Source of the DNA: Deltaproteobacteria bacterium
GTDB lineage: Bacteria > Desulfobacterota > Desulfomonilia > UBA1062
Direction: 5' to 3'
Assembly (NCBI GenBank): GCA_029547185.1
Contig: JAKPPU010000004.1
Coordinates: 186,001 to 250,000, forward strand
DNA: 64,000 nt
Position numbers and translations under genes: made by a program. The notes below the pieces were generated by a model. The model saw only the letters and a list, made by a program, of their open reading frames with translations, ran no database searches and was not told the origin of the DNA. The number at the start of each line of letters is the position of its first letter. Positions within the stretch are counted from its first letter, which is position 1. Shown one piece after another: positions 22,010 through 30,051 of the stretch.

Positions 22010-23433
22010 TGCCTGACAAGGTGCTGATCGTCGATGACGATCCGGGAATACGGACTACGATCTCGGAATTGATACAGGAACTCGGGTACAGCGCCGAGAC
22101 GGCATCCGACGGCCTGGCTGCAGTGGGGCTGCTGGATTCAGGCCCGTTTTTCTGCGTTTTTACCGATATCATGATGCCCAACATGAGCGGGCTGGAACTG
22201 ATTCAGAGAATCAAGGCCCAGGATGTTTCGCTTCCCATCATTGTCATTACGGGGTATGCGTCACTGGAAATCGCCGTCGATGCAATGAAGTTCGGTGCTT
22301 CGGACTTTATCTCGAAGCCGTTCAAAGTCAAGCAGATCGAGCTCCTGCTCAACAAGATCAAGCGGGAAAAGAGCCTGATCGAGGAAAACAGACGTTTTTC
22401 CGACACTCTGCACCTGCATAGACTCATTGATAATCTCGTAGGGCAGCTCGAAGACAAAAATGAAGAGATCATCTCCCTGCAGGAAATTTCCGACAGGATC
22501 ATCTCTCTCAAAGGGATCAGGGATCTCGTGAGCGCGATCATCGACGTCTCAAAACAGCTTCTCGATGAGGTGGAGGTAAGGTTCTTCCCGTTAAACAGGA
22601 AGGATAACAAGCTCGTGGATACATCGAGCGGCAAAGAGTTGCCGGCCGAGGAGGAACTGCTGCAGGGGAATATCGTCAGAAAGCACAATGCAGGAGACTG
22701 CCTTTCAGATTCAATTGAAACCATTTTCCCGCTCATGATCGAAGGCCAGGTGTTCGGTGCCCTTCACATCACATCATCCTCGGTTCTTGGAGATGACAAG
22801 GAAGGGAAGATACAGTATCTGCTGAACAGATCTGCGGAGAGAATGGAAAATGTTGCGCTCTATGAAGGCCTCTATGAAAACATGCTCTCAACACTGAACA
22901 GCATGGCCAAGATCCTCGACGCAAGAGATCCGCACACATCCCAGCACTCCACGCGGGTCACCACCCTTTCAATGGCCATGGGGGCCGCATTGGAACTCTC
23001 CGAAGAAGAGAAGGAAACGCTCTATATAGCCGCTTCCCTCCACGATATCGGGAAAGTGGGTATCCCCGATAATATCCTCCTCAAACCGGGCAAGCTCACC
23101 AATGAGGAATTCGATGTGATCAAACGACATCCCGACATCGGCGCCGACATCCTGAAACCTCTTCCTCCCATGGCCAAGGAGACGGAAATCATCAGGCATC
23201 ATCACGAGCGTTACGATGGTTATGGTTATCCTGCAGGCCTTAAGGGAAACGACATCCCCTATCTCTCCCGGATCATCACCTTGGCCGATTCCTTTGATGC
23301 CATGACCTCTGACAGGCCATACAGGAAAGGCATGTCCATTCAGGATGCCCTGGAAGAGATCAAACGGTGCAAAGGAAAGCAGTTCGATCCTTCGCTCGCC
23401 GATACCTTTATCAACAAGGTTGCTGGGGCGTAA
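22006..23433 (+). CDS. response regulator with GAF-like and HD-GYP phosphodiesterase domains
   Basis: 475 residues. Receiver at 1-120 (LIVDDDPGIR; phospho-Asp near 53 in FTDIMMPNMSG; VITGYAS; SKPF), a coiled-coil connector, a GAF-like middle (about 165-285) and a C-terminal HD-GYP domain: HDIGKVGIPDNIL near 346, RHPDIGADIL, RHHHERYDGYGYP near 395, TLADSFDAMTSDRPYR. All metal-binding His/Asp residues and the GYP motif are kept, so it should hydrolyse c-di-GMP. ATG start overlaps the preceding regulator's stop. The stop lies 6 nt from that of the convergent coiled-coil gene. Confidence 0.94.
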   Translation: MMPDKVLIVDDDPGIRTTISELIQELGYSAETASDGLAAVGLLDSGPFFCVFTDIMMPNMSGLELIQRIKAQDVSLPIIVITGYASLEIAVDAMKFGASDFISKPFKVKQIELLLNKIKREKSLIEENRRFSDTLHLHRLIDNLVGQLEDKNEEIISLQEISDRIISLKGIRDLVSAIIDVSKQLLDEVEVRFFPLNRKDNKLVDTSSGKELPAEEELLQGNIVRKHNAGDCLSDSIETIFPLMIEGQVFGALHITSSSVLGDDKEGKIQYLLNRSAERMENVALYEGLYENMLSTLNSMAKILDARDPHTSQHSTRVTTLSMAMGAALELSEEEKETLYIAASLHDIGKVGIPDNILLKPGKLTNEEFDVIKRHPDIGADILKPLPPMAKETEIIRHHHERYDGYGYPAGLKGNDIPYLSRIITLADSFDAMTSDRPYRKGMSIQDALEEIKRCKGKQFDPSLADTFINKVAGA

Positions 23434-23439
23434 TCCCTT

Positions 23440-23922
23440 CTATCTTGTCCCTTGAGCTGTTCCATCTCCTTGCGGTACAGCCCCCTGGGCAGGATTCCCC
23501 GTCCCGGTACCCGTACTTCCCTGCTGCAGGATGCTCTGTATTCTTTCCCTGAGCACCGGATCGTTCTGAGCATAAGCCTCTATCCTCTGAATGGCAGTTT
23601 TGAGTTTTTGATTCTCGGCCTCGAGCGACTGGACCCTAGCAGAAAGCGAGGTTATTGTATTCGACTTGCTGCTGCTTGCCTGCTGGCTCTGTTGCTTGAG
23701 CGTGCTGACCTCCGACTGGAGCGTGCCGACCTCGGAAGTCAGACTCTTGTTCTTTTGCTCCAGGCTGGAAATGTAGTTGGCTGTTTCCTGGAGAACCTGC
23801 TTATAATCAACCTGTGCATGCCGGCCTGCACCCCAGATGTAATAGCCGAGAACGAGCCCTGCCAATGCAGGTACCACCACTGCAATGATGGGAACAATGG
23901 ATCGTTTCTTTTCTTCTGCCAT
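23440..23922 (-). CDS. membrane-anchored coiled-coil protein
   Basis: 160 residues. One N-terminal membrane helix (about 9-31), a long coiled coil (about 40-115; heptads around SSLEQKNKSLTSEVGTL) and a Gly/Thr/Gln-rich disordered tail. Starts ATG at 23922 behind AAGGTGATCGT. No family recognised. It could be a scaffold or spacer in the envelope. Converges on the HD-GYP regulator gene with 6 nt between stops. Confidence 0.7.
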   Translation of the reverse strand: MAEEKKRSIVPIIAVVVPALAGLVLGYYIWGAGRHAQVDYKQVLQETANYISSLEQKNKSLTSEVGTLQSEVSTLKQQSQQASSSKSNTITSLSARVQSLEAENQKLKTAIQRIEAYAQNDPVLRERIQSILQQGSTGTGTGNPAQGAVPQGDGTAQGTR

Positions 23923-24155
23923 ACGATCACCTTCTTTTTTGGACTTATCTCCATAACTTATTGGATGTATCCTCCCCAGTCAAGGGTATGTTCCTTAAGC
24001 CATCACGAGCCGGGCCATCCTGAAAACAAGAGTACCTGAAAGGCCGCCCTTTACCAGCCTTGCTTGCCTGTGGGCCAAGGCCACCAAATCAGCACGTATT
24101 GGAGGTATATCAAAATATTGGAATATTGAACATTAAAGGAAATCGAGCTTTGAAT

Positions 24156-24183
24156 TTGACATAGAGGGAATATGTGATAATGA
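24156..24183 (+). promoter_or_regulatory. possible promoter just upstream of the glycan island
   Basis: TTGACA at 24156-24161 is a perfect -35; a -10-like TAATGA lies 16 nt on (24178-24183), or GATAAT with a 14-nt spacer. Transcription from here would start at or within a few bases of the ATG at 24190, which has no ribosome-binding site, so the first gene may be translated from a leaderless mRNA. Confidence 0.4.
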
Positions 24184-24189
24184 AACCCC

Positions 24190-25113
24190 ATGAATATTGC
24201 CATCATCGGTGCCCGGAGAGCAAATAACGGGATAGGTGAGTACATCGGTAAATACTTGAAGAAAAACGGCGCACACGTGGTCTGCGTGCTCGGCACCAAC
24301 GAGGCGACGGCCCGGCAGGCGTCCGCTGCACTGGAGCACCATGGCATCACGGCAAGACCCTATCACGATTTTACAAAGATGATTGCATCAGAGAAGCTCG
24401 ATGCAGTTGCAATCGCGTCGCCCGTGCAGACCCACCGTGAATATCTTCTCTCAGCCCTTGAGGATGGGCTTTCGGTGTTATGCGAAAAGCCGTTTCTCGA
24501 CCCCGGCCGCGAGAAAATCGGGAAAGAACTGGAGTCGCTCTTCGAGATTTCGCGGCAGAAAGGAACGACAGTCGCCATGAACTCTCAGTGGCCCTTCTGC
24601 CTCCCCTTCTACGACGAGCTGTGCGGATACATTCACCCTTATGATATCAGAAGCTTCTTCATCCGCTTGTCGCCTCTGTGCAGCGGATCCGACATGATTC
24701 CCGACTCGGTGCCCCATGGCCTGAGCATCCTCTACTGCGCCCTCGGGAAAGGGGAGATCTCCGGCCTCTCGTTCGGCCGGGGAGAACATGGGATGACGGT
24801 TGTCTTCACCTACACGACGGAGCATGGCGACTGCCGGGTTTCCATGTCCCTCATCCAGGAAAAGGTGCAGCCGAGAACCTTCTCTTTCGGATTCAACAAC
24901 CTGCTCGTCCAGAGGACTATCGATATGACCTCGTATGACATCTCCCTCGCATCCGGTGAGAAACGAATACGTATCCCCGATCCCCTCGAGCTTTCCGTGA
25001 GGGATTTCATCGATGCGCATGCATCAGGCCGCGAACCTGCCGTCGGGGAAGAGCATATCAGAGAGACAACCCTTCTGCTCAAGCAGATCTATGATGCATA
25101 CAATCAGCTATAG
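24190..25113 (+). CDS. Gfo/Idh/MocA family oxidoreductase
   Basis: 307 residues. N-terminal Rossmann fold (MNIAIIGARRANNGIG; AIASPVQTHREYLLSAL), the family's Lys in LCEKPFLDPG near residue 100, then an alpha/beta C-terminal domain with DSVPHGLSILY carrying the likely catalytic His. Such enzymes oxidise or reduce sugar or inositol hydroxyls, often on nucleotide sugars for glycan synthesis. Slightly shorter than the usual 330-350. It begins an apparent operon with the radical SAM gene (12-nt gap) and a GT9 gene, suggesting it makes or modifies a surface sugar. Substrate unknown. Confidence 0.85.
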   Translation: MNIAIIGARRANNGIGEYIGKYLKKNGAHVVCVLGTNEATARQASAALEHHGITARPYHDFTKMIASEKLDAVAIASPVQTHREYLLSALEDGLSVLCEKPFLDPGREKIGKELESLFEISRQKGTTVAMNSQWPFCLPFYDELCGYIHPYDIRSFFIRLSPLCSGSDMIPDSVPHGLSILYCALGKGEISGLSFGRGEHGMTVVFTYTTEHGDCRVSMSLIQEKVQPRTFSFGFNNLLVQRTIDMTSYDISLASGEKRIRIPDPLELSVRDFIDAHASGREPAVGEEHIRETTLLLKQIYDAYNQL

Positions 25114-25125
25114 AGAGAGGTGCCG

Positions 25126-26343
25126 ATGGAAAAATTAAGGGAGAGAGAGCACGACTTCAGTGCAAAATTACGGCAGAAGTCCGTCATCGAGAGCCTGAGA
25201 CGGTATATCACCTGGCAGAGAGAACTGAGGAGCTCGGTGTTATCTTCTCCCCTTCCCTCTTTCGGTCCGATATCGATCAATCTGGATCTCACCTCTGCAT
25301 GCAATTTCAGATGCCCCCACTGCGTCGATTCAGGCATCATAAATACAGGGGAATCTCTCGATCTCGATACGATCAAGCAGAGCATAGACGTGCTCAAGGG
25401 CAAAGGGCTCCTCTCCGTGATCCTCATAGGAGGAGGCGAGCCTACCCTTCACAGGGATTTCGAGGAGATCGTCCGGTTTTCCAAAGGAAGGGGTCTTCAG
25501 GTAGGCATAGCTACGAACGGATCGAGATTGGAGCGGGTAGAGAAGGTAGCCTTGCTCCTCGAGGAAGGAGACTGGCTCCGCCTCTCTCTCGATACGGCAC
25601 GGGAGGAGACATTCAGAAAATCTCATCTCCCGGCAAGCACTGTGACTCTCCGGAAAATTCTCGAGGATGCGGCACGAATCAAGAAAGGCAACCCGAGAAT
25701 CTCGCTCGGCTACTCCTTTGTCATCGTGTGGGAAGGCATCTCGTATAACGGTCATGAACTCACCCCGAACATGAACGAGATACCCGAGGCTGTGAGCCTG
25801 GCCCGTGAGTATTCCTTTGACTACGTTTCCTTCAAGCCCTGTCTCCTTCGGCTCGAAGGCTCTGGAAAGGAATCCCTGTTCGACCCGCCCGATCCCGAAC
25901 GGGAAGCCGAGGTTATCCATGACATCCGATTGAAAATCCATGAGGCGGAAAACCTGCAAGGTCCGACCCTGAAGATATTAAAGAGCGTCAACCTCCTGGC
26001 CATGCTCGATGGGACGCTCCACGAGCTGAAGGTTCAGCCCGGGGTGTGCCATTCGCAGTTCTTCCGGACCGTCCTTGCCCCTTCCGGTATCTTCCATTGC
26101 CCGGCGCTGCGCGGCGTACCCCTCGGGAGGATCTCGGGAAACGACGGATACAAAGATGCGGAGAGCTTCTCGGAAACGCACAGGACCCTCGACCGATCCA
26201 TACAAACCTTCAATGCCGCTCAGGAATGCCGCGTGGTGGTCTGCTTTTACCATCACGTGAACTGGTGGATCGAACGCTTCATAGAATCATCAAGGGACGT
26301 ATCAGAGATCGCGGAGGTGGAGGATAACAACTTTTTCCTGTAA
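25126..26343 (+). CDS. radical SAM protein
   Basis: 405 residues from ATG 25126 (GAGAGGTG upstream; GTG 25120 also possible). The core starts after about 55 residues: INLDLTSACNFRCPHC gives the CxxxCxxC cluster motif near 59-66, GGGEPTLHRDFEEI binds SAM. A C-terminal region contains further Cys (GVCHSQFFRTVLAPSGIFHC and ECRVVVCFYHH), compatible with an auxiliary cluster, though the spacing is not a canonical SPASM. Sits between a Gfo/Idh/MocA and a GT9 gene, with 12- and 9-nt gaps, so a role in sugar or LPS modification is inferred. The reaction cannot be named. Confidence 0.88.
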   Translation: MEKLREREHDFSAKLRQKSVIESLRRYITWQRELRSSVLSSPLPSFGPISINLDLTSACNFRCPHCVDSGIINTGESLDLDTIKQSIDVLKGKGLLSVILIGGGEPTLHRDFEEIVRFSKGRGLQVGIATNGSRLERVEKVALLLEEGDWLRLSLDTAREETFRKSHLPASTVTLRKILEDAARIKKGNPRISLGYSFVIVWEGISYNGHELTPNMNEIPEAVSLAREYSFDYVSFKPCLLRLEGSGKESLFDPPDPEREAEVIHDIRLKIHEAENLQGPTLKILKSVNLLAMLDGTLHELKVQPGVCHSQFFRTVLAPSGIFHCPALRGVPLGRISGNDGYKDAESFSETHRTLDRSIQTFNAAQECRVVVCFYHHVNWWIERFIESSRDVSEIAEVEDNNFFL

Positions 26344-26352
26344 GAAAGGCTG

Positions 26353-27354
26353 GTGGCCGAGATGAGGATCTGCGTCATCCACTTGAACCAGATAGGTGAT
26401 CTGGTATTCTCGCTCCCTCTCTTGAAGGCACTGAGAGACCGGTATCCCGATGCGGAAATTCATTCCGTCATGAAGCCTTACTTGAAGGACCTTCTCGCGG
26501 GATCTCCCTTGGTGAACGAAACGATCGCGCGGCAGGGGGGCGTTCGCGAAACCCTCCGGCTCGCCAGGACCTTAAGGCGGAATCGGTACGATCTCCTCAT
26601 CAGTCTTGCCCGATCGGAAGAGGCGTTCATCCTGACTTCGTTGAGCAGGGCCGGAACGAAGGCGGGCTTCGTCCGTTTCCCCTTCGATATGTCCCTCGAT
26701 GTCAAGGAGCTCGTACTGGGGCACAACAGCTGGTACAACAACGCCCGACTTCTCGACCGGCTCGGCATTCCCCGCACAGCAGACACTTATGTGGGGCTGC
26801 TGCCCGTGGAGCCTGCCGAGTGCAACATCATCATTCCGGAGCCCTACGTCGTGATCTCTGCCGGTGCATCGCCGAGAAGACTCACGAAGGCATGGGACGA
26901 GGAAAAATTCGCGCAGCTCATCGTGTCCCTGTACGAGCGCTCCAGCCTCCGGCCCGTACTGGTCGGCGCAGGGGATACCAGGGAAAGCAATGCCCTGATC
27001 ACCCTCATGGTAAAAAACGACCCGAAGGGGAAAGACATAGACGTCCTCGATCTGACGGGGAAGCTGAACCTCCGCTCGCTGACCGCCCTCCTGATGAGGG
27101 CAGGGCTGTTCGTGGGGATCGATTCCGGCGTGATGCACCTCGCATCTGCCTCGGATATTCCTGTCGTAGCCCTGTTCGGGCCTACAGACCCATATTATGT
27201 GGGCCCCCAGAATGAACGCAGCATCGTGGTCCGGTCCGACATGGAGTGCATCCCGTGCTACCTGGACAAGTCGTGCAGACACATTGAATGCATGAGGAAG
27301 CTCGGGACCGAGCAGGTGATGGATGCATGCATCCGGGTCATGGACCGGGTTTGA
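26353..27354 (+). CDS. GT9 (ADP-heptose:LPS heptosyltransferase-like) glycosyltransferase
   Basis: 333 residues from GTG 26353; ATG 26362, three codons on, matches the usual family start (MRICVIHLNQIGDLVF) and may be the true one. GT-B fold: N-terminal IGDLVFSLPLLKALR, C-terminal donor site VVISAGASPRRLTKAWDEE, then FVGIDSGVMHLASASDIPVVALFGPTDP. These are hallmarks of WaaC/WaaF/WaaQ-type enzymes that add heptose to LPS core on the inner face of the membrane. Third gene of the apparent operon. A paralogue lies at 28884-29846. Which heptose it adds is not decidable here. Confidence 0.9.
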   Translation: MAEMRICVIHLNQIGDLVFSLPLLKALRDRYPDAEIHSVMKPYLKDLLAGSPLVNETIARQGGVRETLRLARTLRRNRYDLLISLARSEEAFILTSLSRAGTKAGFVRFPFDMSLDVKELVLGHNSWYNNARLLDRLGIPRTADTYVGLLPVEPAECNIIIPEPYVVISAGASPRRLTKAWDEEKFAQLIVSLYERSSLRPVLVGAGDTRESNALITLMVKNDPKGKDIDVLDLTGKLNLRSLTALLMRAGLFVGIDSGVMHLASASDIPVVALFGPTDPYYVGPQNERSIVVRSDMECIPCYLDKSCRHIECMRKLGTEQVMDACIRVMDRV

Positions 27355-27407
27355 GACATGATCGAAACAATACAACAGGCAGCTTCGCTGCAAGGAGGAA
27401 ACAGTAT

Positions 27408-28856
27408 TTGAGAACCATCGTGGAGCACATTTCATTGAAGTATCCGGACCACCGATGGGAGCTCGTAAGCAAAAGATCAAACCGGAGTATCTACCGTCTC
27501 CTGCGAGGGGACGCCGTAGAGTATTACGTAAAGATATACGACCCCAAGAGTCCCTTAGAGAAACTGAGAAACCGCATGAAGCCGAGGACACTGCACGAGT
27601 TCCGCATGCTCCAGCAGCTTCAGCTCTCCGGCTTGCCCGTACCGGAGGTGAAAGAGCATATAAGCATCGGCAATTCGACAGCCCTCCTTACCCGTGCCGT
27701 CTTCCCCTCGAAGAGTCTCCTTGAGATGAAAAGGGAAGATCAGATCAGGATCATGCTCGAGATGAGCGTGCGCCTCATCAATCACGGCTATCACTTCACG
27801 GACATGCATGCAGGCAACATCATTCTCGATTCCCGCGGGAAGCCCTACCTCGTCGATGCCTATGAGATCATCCCCTGCAGGAAGATAACCCTGGGGCGCG
27901 CAGCCGCTCTCCTTGCCCAGGCAGGAAGCGACTTCCATCTCTCCGATGAAGAGCTCGACCCCTATCTGCTCAGGGTCGACGGGATAAAGAAGATCGGCAT
28001 GCTCCGGAGAAAGATACGCTCCCTCTCCCTGGCCTTCCAGAAGGCAAGGGTCAAAAGGAGGGTCAGGAGGAGCTTCAGGGAGGGGAGCTTTTCTCTGCCC
28101 CTGAGCACTTCCTCACACAGGGCGCTGGTACACCGGAAGTATTCACCGGATCTCGACGGCATCATCGAGGCCCACTGTGCGAATGTCTCTAAGAGGAGAG
28201 ATCTCTACAAGCTCCAGGAAAAAACACAATTGAGCAGGGTCGGCGGCTACTGCGTCAAGTCGTATAAAAAGGCGTTGGCACTCATGCCGCCCTATGCAAG
28301 ACGCTCCTGGAAAGGGCTCCTCACCCTGCTCTTCAATGGGGTCCCGGTTGCAGACCCGGTGGCTTACGTGCTCCTGGCCGACGGGAAAAGCGTGCTCGTT
28401 ACGAAGGCGCTCGACCATCCGGACCTCGATGTCTTTCTCTGGAGAGAGTACGAACAGATGACCCCGGCACGAAGGCACGATGTCGCCAGAGCCTTGGGCC
28501 TCTTCATCGGGAATCTCCACAGCCGGGACATCTACCATGCAGACCTCAAGGCCTGTAACATCAAGGTCGAGACCGATTCCCTCAAATTCTATCTCCTCGA
28601 TACGGATCGCGTGGAGCAAAGGTGGGCCCTCTCGAGAGGGAAGAAATTGAGAAACCTCATGCAGATCAATACGAGCATCCCGAGAATGGTCAGCCGGTCC
28701 GTGCGCATGGCCTTCCTTGAGGCATACTGCTCGGTCACGGGCTACGATGCACGGGATCTCTACAGGCGGATATGGAGGCTTTCTTCGGCGAGCGAGATCG
28801 TCTACCGATGCGGCGCCGGAGACAGAATCGAGGAGTGGTCTTCTGCCCGGGGATGA
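27408..28856 (+). CDS. protein with two tandem LPS-kinase-like (WaaP/InaA-type) domains
   Basis: 482 residues from TTG 27408, chosen because AAGGAGG lies about 9 nt upstream; the open frame upstream overlaps the GT9 gene in a frame of no likeness. Domain 1 (about 20-190) has Lys in EYYVKIY, Glu in HEFRML, catalytic loop FTDMHAGNIIL and VDAYE. Domain 2 (about 270-450) has GYCVKSYKK, NGVPVADPVAYVL, catalytic loop YHADLKACNIK and LLDTDRVE; its usual alpha-C Glu is not obvious. Family members phosphorylate LPS core sugars (Kdo, heptose). A tandem pair in one chain is unusual. It follows the GT9 gene by 53 nt. Confidence 0.82.
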   Translation: MRTIVEHISLKYPDHRWELVSKRSNRSIYRLLRGDAVEYYVKIYDPKSPLEKLRNRMKPRTLHEFRMLQQLQLSGLPVPEVKEHISIGNSTALLTRAVFPSKSLLEMKREDQIRIMLEMSVRLINHGYHFTDMHAGNIILDSRGKPYLVDAYEIIPCRKITLGRAAALLAQAGSDFHLSDEELDPYLLRVDGIKKIGMLRRKIRSLSLAFQKARVKRRVRRSFREGSFSLPLSTSSHRALVHRKYSPDLDGIIEAHCANVSKRRDLYKLQEKTQLSRVGGYCVKSYKKALALMPPYARRSWKGLLTLLFNGVPVADPVAYVLLADGKSVLVTKALDHPDLDVFLWREYEQMTPARRHDVARALGLFIGNLHSRDIYHADLKACNIKVETDSLKFYLLDTDRVEQRWALSRGKKLRNLMQINTSIPRMVSRSVRMAFLEAYCSVTGYDARDLYRRIWRLSSASEIVYRCGAGDRIEEWSSARG

Positions 28857-28883
28857 TCAGGACCTCTTGGCCTTCCGAAGCAG

Positions 28884-29846
28884 TCAGCGCATGATCAGAT
28901 CGAGTTTTTCGATTACATCTTCCGGAAGGATCGAATCCATGCAGAGAGGATTGCTGCAGGATCTCCTGTTGCAGGGAACGCAGGGCAGAGACTTCCGGAC
29001 CACGTGTCCCCGGTAGGGGCCTGTCCTTTTGGGATCTGCCGGTCCGAACAGGGCGACGACCTCCTTCCCCAAGGCAACCGCGAGGTGCATAGGCCCGGTG
29101 TCGCAGCTCACCACTGCCCGCGCTCCCGAGAGGACACCCGTAAGCTCCATAATGGTGGTTCTGCCCACGAGATCGAAGACAGGATGCTTCGCTGTCCGGA
29201 TGATTCCGTCGGCCAGTGCCCTGTCCTCTCTCCCCCCGGTGAGCACGCACGGGATGTCGTAGCGATCCATGACACGGTCGGCCAGTGCCGAGAACCCTTC
29301 GGCATTCCACCTGTTGGCAGGCTTCGTTGCGCCGATGTTGAGAACAAGATATTTCTCCGGCAGCTCAGTCGAAGGGGCGTCTCCCTGCGGCACAGCCCAC
29401 TGAGGCTCCTCCCTTTTGATTCCGAGGTGTTCTGCGAATTCGAGGTACTGGTTGACCATATGGCTCGACGGATCGGAGGGGGCGATGCGCTCGAACGGCA
29501 GGAGCCAGGTCATTTCCTTGCAGCGCATCCGGTCGAAGCCGATTCTGCGGCGCGAAGAGGATGCCAGGCAGATGAGGGCGGATTTTGCGATCCTCTGGAG
29601 GTCGAGGGCGATATCGAAATGCTCTCTTCTGATCCTCCGGATGAGCTCGGGCAGGGATTTTCTCAAGAGGCTTCTGTCGAAAAGGATCGCATGATCGATG
29701 AAGGCATGCCGTGAGAGGAGCGGAAAGCTCAACGGCTCCGTAATCCAGTGAATACGTGCATCGAAATGCTGCTTCAGCCTGATTGCCAGAGGCAGGGTGT
29801 TCACGACATCACCCAAGGCGCCCAATTTGATGATCAGGATGTCCAT
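28884..29846 (-). CDS. GT9 (heptosyltransferase-like) glycosyltransferase
   Basis: 320 residues. Starts MDILIIKLGALGDVVNTLPL, as in WaaF/WaaC; donor site with LVLNIGATKPANRWNAEGF, GGREDRALADGII, DLVGRTTIMELTGVLSGA, and VSCDTGPMHLAVALGKEVVALFGP (split here only as motif). The C-terminus has CVPCNRRSCSNPLC, a Cys-rich end seen in several GT9 proteins. It is a second, divergent paralogue of the gene at 26353 and probably adds a heptose to LPS core. It converges on the tandem-kinase gene (27 nt) and is divergent from the GT2-kinase fusion. Confidence 0.9.
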   Translation of the reverse strand: MDILIIKLGALGDVVNTLPLAIRLKQHFDARIHWITEPLSFPLLSRHAFIDHAILFDRSLLRKSLPELIRRIRREHFDIALDLQRIAKSALICLASSSRRRIGFDRMRCKEMTWLLPFERIAPSDPSSHMVNQYLEFAEHLGIKREEPQWAVPQGDAPSTELPEKYLVLNIGATKPANRWNAEGFSALADRVMDRYDIPCVLTGGREDRALADGIIRTAKHPVFDLVGRTTIMELTGVLSGARAVVSCDTGPMHLAVALGKEVVALFGPADPKRTGPYRGHVVRKSLPCVPCNRRSCSNPLCMDSILPEDVIEKLDLIMR

Positions 29847-30051
29847 GGTATCCCTGTTATTTCATAATTCAATTTTGTGCAAGACCGGGAAGATCTCATC
29901 TTCCGTAAAGCGAGTATCACACCGGCAGGGAGAAAGATACCGAATTGCCCCGAAGATATTTTGTGAAGGCATACATCGAGCGATTTACATGGAAATAAAC
30001 CTGGGGTATGTAATGGCCAGCGAGATCCTCGTATGTAAAAGGGCGTCTTTG

